64,000 nucleotides of DNA from contig CALEQZ010000051.1 in the NCBI GenBank assembly GCA_937908115.1, forward strand, positions 1 through 64,000, in the 5' to 3' direction. Under the pieces are notes generated by a model. The model had not been told where the DNA came from and searched no databases. It saw nothing but the letters and a program-made list of their open reading frames with translations. The stretch is from an uncultured Alcaligenaceae bacterium. Lineage in GTDB: Bacteria; Pseudomonadota; Gammaproteobacteria; Burkholderiales; Burkholderiaceae_B. Each line of letters starts with the position of its first letter. Position 1 is the first letter of the stretch. The translations under genes were made by a program, and so were the position numbers. This document shows, one piece after another, positions 15,235 to 24,554 of this stretch.

Positions 15235-16218
15235 ATGAACCGACGCCGCGCACTGCAATGGCTGGCCGCCGTGCTTGCGCTGCCGCTGGCCGCACCGACC
15301 GCAGCGCAAGACTATCCCGACCGGCCCATCCACCTCATCTCGCCCTATGGGCCCGGAGGCGGGAACGACACCATCGCACGGCTGCTGGCAGGCAAGCTCG
15401 GCGAGGCTTTCGGCCAACGCATCATCGTGGAGAACAAACCAGGTGGCAATACGATCATCGGCAACGACATCGTGGCCAAGTCCGCCCCAGACGGCTATAC
15501 GCTCATCCTCAACGGCAATGGTTTCGTGACCAATCCCAGCTTTTACTCGAAGCTGCCGTTCGATCCGGTCGCGGATTTTGCCCCTGTCGCCTTCATCGCG
15601 TTCACGGACCTCGTTTTGGTCGCCAACCCGAGCGTGCCTGCCTCCAGCGTCCAAGAGCTCATCGACTTGGCCAAGGCCAGACCTGGTTCGCTGAACTTCG
15701 GCAATACGGGACATGGGGGACCGGAGCATCTGGCGAGCGTCACCTTCGGGCAACTGGCTGGCGTGGACGTCGGTTCGATTCCTTATAAAGGCGCGGCGGC
15801 CGCCATCACCGATCTCGTGGGCGGCCAAATCCAATTGATGATCACCGCGCTCGCAGCCGTCCAACCCTATATCCAGAATGGCAGGCTCAAACTCATCGCC
15901 ATCGCCAACGACAAGCGTTCGCCGCGATACCCCGACGTGCCCACCATTGCTGAATCGGGATTGAAAGATTTCCGCACGTCGCTGTGGTACGGCATGATGG
16001 CGCCGGCTGGCACGCCCCAGCCGATCGTGCGCAAGCTCAACGCCGAGATCAACAAAGTGCTGCGGCAAAAAGACGTCATGGACGTCTTCGATCAACGTGG
16101 GTTGTCGCTTGGCAACGAATCCCAGTACGGCACGCCAGAGGGCTTCGCGGCCTTCATCCAGCAGGAGCTGGACAACATGGCGCGCCTGGCAAGGCTGGCC
16201 AATATCAAACCTGAGTAG
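15235..16218 (+). CDS. Bug-family tripartite tricarboxylate transporter binding protein
   Basis: Bug proteins are periplasmic receptors for carboxylates or related small molecules, and the family is hugely expanded in Bordetella. The 327-residue product has a Sec signal peptide (about 1-25, ending PTAAQ) and then the family opening 'DYPDRPIHLISPYGPGGGND'. The loops 'IVENKPGGNTIIGND', 'GSLNFGNTGHGGPEHL' and 'VPTIAESGLKDF' are also typical. A strong Shine-Dalgarno (ACAGGAGACAACC) precedes the ATG. It is followed after 10 nt by a CoA transferase gene, so its ligand may be an acid that is activated with CoA. No membrane components (TctA/TctB) are encoded nearby. Confidence 0.93.
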   Translation: MNRRRALQWLAAVLALPLAAPTAAQDYPDRPIHLISPYGPGGGNDTIARLLAGKLGEAFGQRIIVENKPGGNTIIGNDIVAKSAPDGYTLILNGNGFVTNPSFYSKLPFDPVADFAPVAFIAFTDLVLVANPSVPASSVQELIDLAKARPGSLNFGNTGHGGPEHLASVTFGQLAGVDVGSIPYKGAAAAITDLVGGQIQLMITALAAVQPYIQNGRLKLIAIANDKRSPRYPDVPTIAESGLKDFRTSLWYGMMAPAGTPQPIVRKLNAEINKVLRQKDVMDVFDQRGLSLGNESQYGTPEGFAAFIQQELDNMARLARLANIKPE

Positions 16219-16228
16219 CGGTCCCGCG

Positions 16229-17620
16229 ATGGATGACCCGCACGATTTACTGCAGGCGTTGCGCTGCGCTTGCGGACTGCCTGAGCAAGCGGCCGACGGG
16301 GTGCGCATCGATGGCCGTGATCCGGTCATTGGCACGCCGTACAAAGTGGCGCAGACCGGCGCGGCGGCCATCGCCGCAACCGGCATGGCCGCCGCATGGT
16401 TACTGCGCCTTCGCGGCCGACGCGTTCCATGCGTGACGGTCGACGCGGTCGCCGCGGCTGCCGCCATGCAAAGCTACAAGTTCCTTCGTATCGATGGCCG
16501 AGCGCCGGGACCAGTCATGGATAGGCTGACCGGCTTCTATGCTGCCGGGGACGGCCGCTGGGTCTACTTGCACTGCAACTTTCCCAACTTGGCCGCGGCC
16601 AATTGCCGCGCGCTCGGCGCCGCGCACAATCCCGGGAGCTTGGTGGCGAGCGTGGCCGGACGCGCCGGCGCCGATGTCGAGGAAGCCATCATGGCCGGCG
16701 GCGGCTGCGGTGCGCTGGTGCGGACAGAAGACGAATGGCGCGCCTCACCGCAAGGAATCGCTGCAGCTGCCGAGCCGCCCGTAACCCTCACCCGCATTGG
16801 CGACGCGCCGCCACGACCGTTGCCGCAAGCCGATCGGCCGCTGCACGGGGTGCGTGTGCTGGACCTGACCCGGGTGCTGGCCGGGCCGACCTGCGCCAAG
16901 ACACTGGCCGAACACGGCGCCGATGTGCTGCGCATTTCGCGGCGGGACCTACCCAACTCGGGCGTGCTGGACTTGGATACCAGCGTCGGCAAACGTTCGG
17001 CCTGGCTAGATCTGCGGGATCCGCCGCAGCGGCAGACCATGCTGGACTTGGTGCGCGGCTGCGATGTCTTTTCTCAAGCCTACAGGCCGGGCGCGCTTGA
17101 CCGTCATGGCCTGTCGGCCGAGGCCCTGGCGGCGCTGCGCCCGGGGATCGTGTACGTTTGCCTGAATGCCTGGGGGTACGGCAGCCCGTGGCGCGAGCGA
17201 CGCGGCTTCGACACCGTCGTACAGGCTGCCAACGGCATGGCGTGGTCTGCCGGCGACGGGCGCCCGGCGCAACTGCCGGTCGCCATGCAAGACTACGTGG
17301 CCGGATACCTGATGGCCTATGGCGCGATGGCCGCCTTGGCACGGCGTGCCGAGGAGGGCGGAACCTGGCAAGTGCGCGTTTCGCTCGCGGCCTGCGGAGA
17401 ATGGATCAGGCGCCATGGCACTATCGCGGCGTCGCGCTGGACGGGACTACCCAGCCAAGTCCCGGAAATCTGCGTCCGGCCCTGGTTGGTGGAGACCCGC
17501 TCGCCGGCGGGCCGGCTAACGCAGCTTGGCCCAGTGGCACGCCTGTCTGGGGTTGATTCGCGCTGGGACACGGCGGTCGTCGCCGAAGGCAGCTGCGCGC
17601 CTGCCTGGCTATCTGGCTAG
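16229..17620 (+). CDS. Family III CoA transferase (CaiB/BaiF), tandem-type arrangement
   Basis: Family III enzymes move CoA between carboxylic acids through an aspartyl intermediate. The 463-residue protein has its canonical large-domain start only at about residue 207 ('LHGVRVLDLTRVLAGPTCAK', 'AEHGADVLRI'). The likely catalytic Asp lies in 'RRGFDTVVQAANGMAW' (about 328-343). The first 200 residues resemble the other part of the fold ('GRWVYLHCNFPN', 'VRTEDEWRASPQG'), so the chain looks like two family-III modules joined, one incomplete. The gene follows the Bug protein by 10 nt and is probably co-transcribed. Substrate unknown. Confidence 0.85.
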   Translation: MDDPHDLLQALRCACGLPEQAADGVRIDGRDPVIGTPYKVAQTGAAAIAATGMAAAWLLRLRGRRVPCVTVDAVAAAAAMQSYKFLRIDGRAPGPVMDRLTGFYAAGDGRWVYLHCNFPNLAAANCRALGAAHNPGSLVASVAGRAGADVEEAIMAGGGCGALVRTEDEWRASPQGIAAAAEPPVTLTRIGDAPPRPLPQADRPLHGVRVLDLTRVLAGPTCAKTLAEHGADVLRISRRDLPNSGVLDLDTSVGKRSAWLDLRDPPQRQTMLDLVRGCDVFSQAYRPGALDRHGLSAEALAALRPGIVYVCLNAWGYGSPWRERRGFDTVVQAANGMAWSAGDGRPAQLPVAMQDYVAGYLMAYGAMAALARRAEEGGTWQVRVSLAACGEWIRRHGTIAASRWTGLPSQVPEICVRPWLVETRSPAGRLTQLGPVARLSGVDSRWDTAVVAEGSCAPAWLSG

Positions 17621-17743
17621 CGCCGGCGTCCAGCGCCAGCGGCTATGCTGGCACGTATTGCCCGGAAGCCCGCGCCAGACTCCCCAGGCGGCCGAAGCCC
17701 TCGACAAGCAGCCGGGGGCGGACCACAATAGCGGCTTCTTACC

Positions 17744-18949
17744 GTGTCCAAGCAGCCTCGCCCCCCCTTCCCGCGCTTTTCGGCCGACCAATCGGACGCC
17801 GTACTGCTGTGCGCGCTGGGCACGCTCAACCACGTCGTACTCAATGGCGGGCGGGTCGCGGTATCGCTGGCCGGGCTGGCCGCTGGGTTGTCGACCGTGA
17901 CCGTCGGGCTGCTGATTGCGGTCTTCGCCGTCCTGCCCATGCTGACCTCGGTGCGGCTGGGCCGGCTGGTCGACCAGATCGGCGTGCAGAAACCGCTGCG
18001 GCTGGGCGTCTGGCTGGTCGGGGTGGGCGCGATCTTGCCCTTCGCCTGGGTGGCGGTGCCCACGCTCATGATCGCCGGCTGCTGCATAGGCGTGGGATTC
18101 GCGCTGGTGCAGGTGGCGATGCAAAACCAGCTGAGCCAGGGCGACGCCGACACCCGCCTGCGCAATTTTTCCTGGATGTCCCTGGCCTTTGCCGCATCGG
18201 GGTTCAGCGGCCCGCTGCTGGCCGGCCTGGCCATCGACCACCTCGGCCACCGCTACGCCTTCGGCCTGCTTGCGCTGGGCCCGCTGCTGTCGCTGGCCGT
18301 CCTGAAGCGGCTGCGCGGCCGGCTGGTGCCGCCGTCGCCGCCACGCGACCCCGACGTCCAGCCCAGGCTGGCCGACCTGCTCGCCGTGCCGGGACTGCGC
18401 CGCGTCTTGGGTGCCAACATGATGCTGTCGGGTGCCTGGGACACCCACATGTTCGTCGTGCCGCTGTTCGGCGTGTCCATCGGCCTGTCGGCCACGGTGA
18501 TCGGCGCCATCCTGGCCAGCTTCGCCGCGGCGACCTTCGTCATCCGGCTGGCGCTGCCGGCCATCCAGCGGCGCGTCCGGTCCTGGTCCCTGGTGCGCAC
18601 CGCACTGGCCGGCGCCTGCCTGAACTTCCTGCTTTATCCGCTGTTCACCGACGTCGCCATGCTGATGACGCTCTCCTTCGTGCTGGGCCTGGCGCTGGGC
18701 TGCAGCCAGCCCAGCATCCTTGCGCTGCTGCATCATTACGCGCCGCCCGGCCGCGCGGCCGAAGCCTTCGGCATGCGCCTGGCGCTGATCAACGGCTCGC
18801 AGGTATCGTTGCCGCTGGCCTTCGGGGCGCTGGGCGCGGCCGTAGGCGTCACGCCGCTGTTCTGGGCGTACGCCGTGCTGCTGGGCACGGGGGTTTGGTT
18901 CAACCGTCGCGCCGGCGACATGCCCGACCAGGAGGCCAGGCATGGCTGA
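17744..18949 (+). CDS. Major facilitator superfamily transporter
   Basis: This 401-residue integral membrane protein has about 12 hydrophobic segments and is probably a drug/metabolite exporter or importer. The MFS motif A-like loop 'GRLVDQIGVQKPLRLGVWLV' lies between TM2 and TM3, at about residues 73-92. A GTG start at 17744 is used: the N terminus 'SKQPRPPFPRFSADQSDAVL' precedes TM1 and no better ATG exists. Its last 8 nt overlap the start of the following ChaC gene, implying translational coupling. Substrate cannot be inferred. Confidence 0.87.
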   Translation: MSKQPRPPFPRFSADQSDAVLLCALGTLNHVVLNGGRVAVSLAGLAAGLSTVTVGLLIAVFAVLPMLTSVRLGRLVDQIGVQKPLRLGVWLVGVGAILPFAWVAVPTLMIAGCCIGVGFALVQVAMQNQLSQGDADTRLRNFSWMSLAFAASGFSGPLLAGLAIDHLGHRYAFGLLALGPLLSLAVLKRLRGRLVPPSPPRDPDVQPRLADLLAVPGLRRVLGANMMLSGAWDTHMFVVPLFGVSIGLSATVIGAILASFAAATFVIRLALPAIQRRVRSWSLVRTALAGACLNFLLYPLFTDVAMLMTLSFVLGLALGCSQPSILALLHHYAPPGRAAEAFGMRLALINGSQVSLPLAFGALGAAVGVTPLFWAYAVLLGTGVWFNRRAGDMPDQEARHG

Positions 18950-19580
18950 ATCGTCCGGCATGGCACCCGCGCAAATACCGTTCCGGCTGTGGACCGCCGA
19001 AGAGCGCGAGGCGTCGCTGCGCGCGGCGCTGGCCGACTGGCATCCCGGCCAGGACGTATGGATATTCGCCTACGGCTCACTGATCTGGCGCCCGGACTTC
19101 GCATACGCCGAGCGACGGCTGGCCACGCTGCACGGCCACCATCGCGCCTTGTGCCTGTGGTCGCGCGTCAACCGGGGCACCCCGGAATGTCCCGGCCTGG
19201 TGTTCGGATTGGACCGCGGCGGGTCGTGCCGCGGCGTGGTCTACCGGCTGCCCGGTGAGACGGTCCCCGGGACGTTCCCCGCCCTGTGGGAGCGGGAAAT
19301 GTCCACCGGGGCGTACTTGCCGCGCTGGCTGCCTTGCGAGACGGACCAAGGACGCGTGCGCGCACTCGTCTTCGTCATGAACCGCAGCAATCCCGGCTAT
19401 GTCGGCACCCTGCCCGAGGACGAGGTGCTGGCCATCGTGCGCCGCGCATCCGGCCGCTACGGGCGCTGCACCGATTACGTCACGGCCACTGCGGCCGCCC
19501 TGCGTGCGGCCGGCATCCACGATGCGCGCCTGGAGCGTATCGCCCGGCGCCTGGAGGAACAGGCCCTGCCCGAAAGCTGA
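18942..19580 (+). CDS. ChaC-like gamma-glutamylcyclotransferase
   Basis: The enzyme probably cleaves the gamma-glutamyl bond of glutathione to give 5-oxoproline and Cys-Gly in the cytosol. The 212-residue protein has the family motif 'WIFAYGSLIWRPDFAYAERR' (about 43-62, substrate loop YGSLIW) and the expected catalytic glutamate in 'ALWEREMSTGAYLPRWLPC' near residue 115. It overlaps the upstream MFS gene by 8 nt. An internal Met at residue 7 is an alternative start. Confidence 0.9.
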   Translation: MAESSGMAPAQIPFRLWTAEEREASLRAALADWHPGQDVWIFAYGSLIWRPDFAYAERRLATLHGHHRALCLWSRVNRGTPECPGLVFGLDRGGSCRGVVYRLPGETVPGTFPALWEREMSTGAYLPRWLPCETDQGRVRALVFVMNRSNPGYVGTLPEDEVLAIVRRASGRYGRCTDYVTATAAALRAAGIHDARLERIARRLEEQALPES

Positions 19581-19658
19581 GCCCTTGCGCCGGGGGACGG
19601 TACACTCGCAGGTATCCGTGTGGCCGTCTTTGCCGGCTTCTTTTCGATCGCTTCAGAT

Positions 19659-20294
19659 ATGTCGTCCCTTGCCGACCTGCGCCAGACCTACCAAAAACAC
19701 GTCCTTCGGGAAAGCGACGTGGCCGCCGACCCCGTCGCCCAGTTCTCCGCATGGTTCGACCAGGCCCTATCGGCACAGGTGCCCGAGCCGAACGCCATGA
19801 CGCTGGCCACGGCCGACGCCGACGGCCGCCCGTCGGCGCGCATCGTGCTGCTCAAGGGGTACGACGCCGACGGCTTCGTCTTCTACACCAACTACGAATC
19901 CCGCAAGGGTCGGGAACTGGCCGCCCGCCCTTGGGCGGCATTGCTGTTCTTCTGGCAGCCGCTGGAGCGGCAGGTGCGCATCGAAGGCACGGTCGAGCGC
20001 GTGGCGCCCGCCGAGTCGGACGCATACTTCCGCAGCCGCCCCCTGGCCTCGCGCATCGGCGCCTGGGCATCGCAGCAAAGCCAGCCGACGACCCGCGAAG
20101 AACTGGAAGCGCGCGAGGCAGCGTTCCGCGCCCGTTTCGGCGACGATCCGCCGCGCCCGGACCATTGGGGCGGGTACCGGCTGCGGCCCGTCTCGTTCGA
20201 GTTTTGGCAAGGCCGGCCGTCGCGCCTGCACGACCGGCTGGCCTACCAGCGCACCGACGAAGGCGCCTGGCGCATCGTCCGGCTCTCGCCCTGA
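19659..20294 (+). CDS. pdxH: Pyridoxamine/pyridoxine 5'-phosphate oxidase
   Basis: PdxH is the FMN-dependent oxidase that makes pyridoxal 5'-phosphate from PNP or PMP. The 211-residue product has the family blocks '[20 protein letters not shown]', '[20 protein letters not shown]', '[16 protein letters not shown]' and, at the end, '[17 protein letters not shown]' with the FMN/PLP-binding arginines. The ATG at 19659 is preferred to GTG codons at 19618 and 19620 because homology begins there. A flavin reductase-like gene starts 11 nt downstream. Confidence 0.96.
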   Translation: MSSLADLRQTYQKHVLRESDVAADPVAQFSAWFDQALSAQVPEPNAMTLATADADGRPSARIVLLKGYDADGFVFYTNYESRKGRELAARPWAALLFFWQPLERQVRIEGTVERVAPAESDAYFRSRPLASRIGAWASQQSQPTTREELEAREAAFRARFGDDPPRPDHWGGYRLRPVSFEFWQGRPSRLHDRLAYQRTDEGAWRIVRLSP

Positions 20295-20305
20295 CCCAGC
20301 CGCGC

Positions 20306-20821
20306 ATGCCCGCCCGTCCGCCTGATTTCGACGCGGCCTATTTCCGAGGGACGCTGGGCCGCTTTGCGACCGGCGTCACCGTCGTGACGGCCTGCCTGCC
20401 CGGCGGCGATCCCGTCGGCCTGACGGTCAGTTCGTTCAATTCGGTGTCGCTGGACCCTCCGCTGGTGCTGTGGAGCCTGTCGCGCGCGTCGACCTCGCTG
20501 CCAGTGTTCGAAAACTGCGAACGCTACGTCATCCATGTGCTTGCCGCCGGCCAGCAGGAGTTGGCCTTGCGCTTTGCCCGCGGCAGCTGGCCGGAGCGCT
20601 TCGCCGGCCTGAACATGGCCCGGGCGCCGGGCGGCACCCCCATGCTGGACGCCCCCGTGGCCGCCTGGTTCGAATGCCATAACCGCAGCCGCTACCCCGA
20701 AGGCGACCACATCATCCTGGTCGGCCAGGTCGAACGCTGCGCGCACAGCGACGCGCCGCCCTTGCTCTACCACGCCGGCGGCTTCGACTTGACGCCGTGG
20801 CCGCCGCAGGCGGCTTCCTGA
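20306..20821 (+). CDS. Flavin reductase-like FMN-binding protein
   Basis: This 171-residue protein of the flavin reductase-like split-barrel family would bind FMN and may reduce flavin with NAD(P)H for a two-component monooxygenase. Typical elements are 'FRGTLGRFATGVTVVTA' (about 12-28), 'GLTVSSFNSVSLDPPLVLWS' (about 36-55) and 'CHNRSRYPEGDHIILVGQVE'. It lies 11 nt after pdxH and 13 nt before purU on the same strand, so pdxH, this gene and purU form a likely operon. No monooxygenase partner is adjacent. Confidence 0.87.
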   Translation: MPARPPDFDAAYFRGTLGRFATGVTVVTACLPGGDPVGLTVSSFNSVSLDPPLVLWSLSRASTSLPVFENCERYVIHVLAAGQQELALRFARGSWPERFAGLNMARAPGGTPMLDAPVAAWFECHNRSRYPEGDHIILVGQVERCAHSDAPPLLYHAGGFDLTPWPPQAAS

Positions 20822-20834
20822 CTATCACGCCCTC

Positions 20835-21689
20835 ATGCAACACAACGACTACATCCTTACGCTTTCCTGCCCGGACCGTACCGGCATCGTCTACCACGTC
20901 AGCGGCCTGCTCTACGAGCTTCAGTGCAACATCCTGGACGCGCAACAGTTCGGCGACGAGGAAACCGGGCGATTCTTCTTGCGCGTGCACTTCGACCTGC
21001 CCCAAGCGGTGGCCGAGGCCGACCTGCGCAGCCGCCTGGGCCAACTGGCCGAGGACTTTGCCATGCAGTGGCAGCTGCACGATGCGCGCCGCCGGGCGCG
21101 ACTGCTGATCCTGGTCAGCCGCCAGGGCCATTGCCTGAACGACCTGCTCTTTCGCACGCGTAGCGGCCAGCTGCGCGCCGACGTGGCGGCCATCGTGTCC
21201 AACCATACCGACCACGAACCCCTGGCGCGCTCGTACGGCATCCCTTTCCACCACCTGCCGGTCACGCCCGAGACCAAGCCCGAACAGGAACGGCGCCTGC
21301 TCGAACTCGTGCAAGCCGAGAACATCGACCTGGTCGTCCTGGCACGTTACATGCAGATCCTGTCGCCCGAGCTGTGCCGCGCGCTGGCGGGCCGCGCCAT
21401 CAACATCCACCACAGCTTCTTGCCCAGCTTCAAGGGTGCGCGCCCCTATCACCAGGCGCATGCGCGCGGCGTCAAGCTGATTGGCGCCACGGCGCACTAC
21501 GTCACGCCGGACTTGGACGAAGGACCGATCATTGAACAGGACATCGAGCGGGTGGACCATTCGATGAGCCCCCAAGACCTGGCCCAGGTGGGCAGCGACA
21601 TCGAATCGCTGGTGCTGGCACGCGCGGTCAGCTACCACGTCGAGCACCGCATCCTGCTCAACGGCCACCGCACGGTGGTGTTTCGCTGA
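20835..21689 (+). CDS. purU: Formyltetrahydrofolate deformylase
   Basis: PurU hydrolyses 10-formyl-THF to formate and THF, balancing one-carbon pools. The 284-residue protein has an N-terminal ACT domain ('YILTLSCPDRTGIVYHVSGL', about 5-24) and a C-terminal formyltransferase fold. The catalytic region 'AINIHHSFLPSFKGARPYHQ' is followed by 'GATAHYVTPDLDEGPIIEQD', which carries the conserved His and Asp. It ends 24 nt from the converging LysR gene. Confidence 0.96.
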   Translation: MQHNDYILTLSCPDRTGIVYHVSGLLYELQCNILDAQQFGDEETGRFFLRVHFDLPQAVAEADLRSRLGQLAEDFAMQWQLHDARRRARLLILVSRQGHCLNDLLFRTRSGQLRADVAAIVSNHTDHEPLARSYGIPFHHLPVTPETKPEQERRLLELVQAENIDLVVLARYMQILSPELCRALAGRAINIHHSFLPSFKGARPYHQAHARGVKLIGATAHYVTPDLDEGPIIEQDIERVDHSMSPQDLAQVGSDIESLVLARAVSYHVEHRILLNGHRTVVFR

Positions 21690-21713
21690 GCCGCCCAGCC
21701 GCGCCTCCTTCCG

Positions 21714-22607
21714 TCAGGGGTCACGCGCCTGGGTCTTGAGCCAGGCCTCGAAGGCCTGCAGCGCCGGCGACCGGTCGCGCCGCTGCGGGTAGCCGAAGTA
21801 GTAGCCCTGGCTCACCGGCAGCGGTGCATCGACCGGCATCGCCAGCTCGCCCTTGTCCAGCGGTTCCTGCGCCAGGAAGCGCGGCACCAGCCCCACCCCC
21901 AGCCCGGCGCGGGCCGCGGCGATTACCATGCTGAAAAGTTCGTAGCGTGGGCCGCCCGCGGCTTGGGGGCCGTAGGGCCTGTGCGTCGCGTAATACCACT
22001 GGCGCCAGGCATCCGGACGGGATGCCAGGTGCAGGTGCGTCAGGCCCGCCATGGGATCCGGGCGGCGTGCCGCCTCGGCCGCCAGTTCCGGCGCGCACAC
22101 CGGCACCAGCTCGCGCTCCGGAAAGAGCAGGCTGCCATGGGTGCCTGGCCAGATATGGTCGCCGTGATAGATGGCGGCGTCGAAAGGATGGTCCTTGAAC
22201 TGGAAAGGCAGGGTGCGCAGCGACAAGCTGACCGTGATGTCGGGATGCCGGCGCTGGAAATCCGCCAGCCTCGGGATGAGCCAGGTGCCGGCCAGCGTGG
22301 GCAGCACGGCGATATGGATGCTGCGGCCCATGCCGGTGCGGCTGACCAGGCCGAAGGTGTCCTTCTCGATCTGCTCCAGGTGCAGCCGGATGCGACCGGC
22401 GTATTCCGCGCCGGCGTCGGTCAGCACGATGCGCCGGCGCACGCGGGTAAATAGCTGGACACCCAGCCGCGCCTCCAGGTTGGCCACCTGCCGGTAGACC
22501 GCGCTGTGCGTCAGCGACAGTTCCTCGGCTGCGCGCGAGAAGCTGCCCAGGCGCGCGGTCGCCTCGAATGCCTGCAAAGCCGCCAGGTTAGGAATGCCGT
22601 TGCGCAT
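21714..22607 (-). CDS. LysR-type regulator of the GcvA subgroup
   Basis: This 297-residue transcription factor starts with a winged helix-turn-helix ('LAALQAFEATARLGSFSRAAEELSLTHSAVYRQV', given here in part: HTH at about 8-65) and has a C-terminal periplasmic-binding-protein-like effector domain with 'IAVLPTLAGTWLIPRLADFQ' near 100. It is divergent from the ThDP-dependent enzyme gene, with a 134-nt intergenic region containing a T-N11-A dyad. By the usual LysR pattern it probably controls that enzyme and itself. The effector is unknown. Confidence 0.92.
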   Translation of the reverse strand: MRNGIPNLAALQAFEATARLGSFSRAAEELSLTHSAVYRQVANLEARLGVQLFTRVRRRIVLTDAGAEYAGRIRLHLEQIEKDTFGLVSRTGMGRSIHIAVLPTLAGTWLIPRLADFQRRHPDITVSLSLRTLPFQFKDHPFDAAIYHGDHIWPGTHGSLLFPERELVPVCAPELAAEAARRPDPMAGLTHLHLASRPDAWRQWYYATHRPYGPQAAGGPRYELFSMVIAAARAGLGVGLVPRFLAQEPLDKGELAMPVDAPLPVSQGYYFGYPQRRDRSPALQAFEAWLKTQARDP

Positions 22608-22685
22608 CGGATGAGACCGGCACGCCGCAGCGCCGGACCGGCCATGGCGCTACGGTCGGCGCGGACGTGCCCGCACGTCAATAGA

Positions 22686-22715
22686 TTGTGCAATTTTATC
22701 AATTGCCTTGTGCAA
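22686..22715 (+). promoter_or_regulatory. Candidate LysR operator in the divergent promoter region
   Basis: A perfect 6-bp inverted repeat GCAATT-N5-AATTGC (22690-22706) has the T-N11-A form of LysR sites. It is overlapped by two direct copies of TTGTGCAA (22686-22693 and 22708-22715), 22 bp apart, which is two helical turns. It lies between the divergent LysR and ThDP-enzyme genes, 27 nt before the latter's ATG. Confidence 0.55.
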
Positions 22716-22741
22716 GGCTGGAACATTATGCTGCAAGCACC

Positions 22742-24430
22742 ATGAAAGCATCCGAGACAGCCGCAAGGCCAGGCGGCAAGATACTGGTCGACCAGCTCCG
22801 CGCGCACGGCGTCCGGCACGTGTTCTGCGTGCCCGGGGAAAGCTATCTCGCCGTGCTCGATGCCCTTTACGACGCCGACATCGCCGTCACGGTGTGCCGC
22901 CAGGAAGGCGGCGCAGCCATGATGGCCGACGCCCACGGCAAGCTCACCGGCCAGCCCGGCATCTGCATGGTGACGCGCGGGCCGGGCGCATCCAACGCCA
23001 TGGCCGGCGTGCACGTGGCCAGCCAGGATTCGACGCCGATGATTCTTTTCGTCGGCCAGATCGAACGCGGCATGCGCGAGCGCGAAGCCTTCCAGGAAAT
23101 GGACTATCGCGCCGTGTTCGGCAGCCAGGCAAAGTGGGTTACCGAGATCGACGACGTCGCGCGCATCCCCGAACTGATCTCGCGGGCGTTTCACGTCGCC
23201 ACTTCCGGGCGGCCCGGCCCGGTAGTGATCGCGCTGCCCGAGGACATGCTGGTGGAATCGGCCGCCGTGGCCGATGCGCCGGCCTATGAGGTCGTCGAAA
23301 CCGAACCGGGCGCCGCACGCATGCAGGACCTGCACCGGCGCCTGGGCCAGGCGCAGGCGCCGGTGGCCATCGTCGGCGGATCGCGCTGGGACGAACAGGC
23401 CGTCGCGCGCTTTGCAGACTTTGCCGCCCGCTGGCAGCTGCCGGTGGCCGTCTCATTCAGGCGGCAGATGCTCTTTCCCGCCGACCACGACTGCTACATC
23501 GGCGACGTGGGCCTGGGCATCAACCCGCAACTGCGCCAGCGGCTGGAAAGCGCCGACCTCATCCTGCTGGTCGGCGGGCGCATGTCCGAAATCCCCAGCC
23601 AATCCTACAGCCTGCTGGACATCCCCGTGCCGCGCCAGCAACTGGTGCACGTCCATCCGGACAGCAGCGAGCTGGGCCGCGTCTACCGCCCTGCCCTGGC
23701 GATCCATGCCTCGCCGGCGGCGTTCTGCGCCGCGCTGGCCGACTTGGCGCCGCCTGCGCAAGAGCCGGCCTGGGCCGAATCCACGCGCGCGATGCGCCAG
23801 TCCTACCTGTCCTGGAGCGATCCGGGCGCAGTCACCAACCCCGGGCCGGTACAGCTGGGCGCGATCATGCAGCACCTGGAAAAGGTGCTGCCGGCCGACG
23901 CCATCATGACCAACGGGGCTGGCAACTACGCGACCTGGCTGCACCGCTTCCATCGCTTCCGCCGCTTCGGCACGCAGCTTGCGCCGACCTCCGGGTCCAT
24001 GGGCTACGGACTGCCAGCGGCCGTGGGCGCCAAGCGCATTTATCCCGACCGCACGGTGGTTTGCCTGGCCGGCGATGGCTGCTTCCTGATGCACGGGCAG
24101 GAATTCGCCACGGCCGTGCAATATGGGCTGCCCATCATCGTCGTGGTCATCGACAACGGCATGTACGGCACCATACGCATGCACCAGGAACGCAACTACC
24201 CTGGACGCGTATCGGCCACGACGCTGCAAAACCCCGACTTCGCTGCGTACGCACGTGCCTTCGGAGGCCATGGCGAAAGGGTCGAAACCACCGAGGCGTT
24301 CGCACCGGCCTTCGAGCGCGCGCTGGCCAGCGGCAAGCCGGCCATCATCCACTGCCTGATCGACCCCGAGGCCATCAGCCCCTCGACGACGCTCAGCAAG
24401 ATCCGCGCCGCGGCGCAAGGGACGGGCTGA
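22742..24430 (+). CDS. Thiamine diphosphate-dependent enzyme, acetolactate synthase-like
   Basis: This 562-residue ThDP enzyme has the three-domain layout of acetolactate synthase, glyoxylate carboligase and related decarboxylases. The N terminus carries '[20 protein letters not shown]' and the cofactor-activating Glu in '[20 protein letters not shown]' (about residue 56). The C-terminal ThDP/Mg motif starts at '[19 protein letters not shown]' and ends in 'VVIDNGMYG' (about 442-473). No small regulatory subunit gene follows, so a catabolic role is more likely than branched-chain synthesis. It is divergent from the LysR gene, which probably regulates it. The substrate cannot be deduced. Confidence 0.88.
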   Translation: MKASETAARPGGKILVDQLRAHGVRHVFCVPGESYLAVLDALYDADIAVTVCRQEGGAAMMADAHGKLTGQPGICMVTRGPGASNAMAGVHVASQDSTPMILFVGQIERGMREREAFQEMDYRAVFGSQAKWVTEIDDVARIPELISRAFHVATSGRPGPVVIALPEDMLVESAAVADAPAYEVVETEPGAARMQDLHRRLGQAQAPVAIVGGSRWDEQAVARFADFAARWQLPVAVSFRRQMLFPADHDCYIGDVGLGINPQLRQRLESADLILLVGGRMSEIPSQSYSLLDIPVPRQQLVHVHPDSSELGRVYRPALAIHASPAAFCAALADLAPPAQEPAWAESTRAMRQSYLSWSDPGAVTNPGPVQLGAIMQHLEKVLPADAIMTNGAGNYATWLHRFHRFRRFGTQLAPTSGSMGYGLPAAVGAKRIYPDRTVVCLAGDGCFLMHGQEFATAVQYGLPIIVVVIDNGMYGTIRMHQERNYPGRVSATTLQNPDFAAYARAFGGHGERVETTEAFAPAFERALASGKPAIIHCLIDPEAISPSTTLSKIRAAAQGTG

Positions 24431-24554
24431 CCTCGGCGGCTGCGTACGCCGGCCCGCTGCGGGCCGGCGGCGCGGTCCCGCAATGCCGTTGGGCAGCCGC
24501 CGCCCGCCAACGCAACGATCCGATACTGATACCCGAACCTTTCCGGAGACCAGC

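Noticed and set aside
24448..24468. GCCGGCCCG-CTG-CGGGCCGGC hairpin after the ThDP-enzyme gene
   Set aside because: Perfect stem but no U-run on either strand, so I do not call it a terminator.
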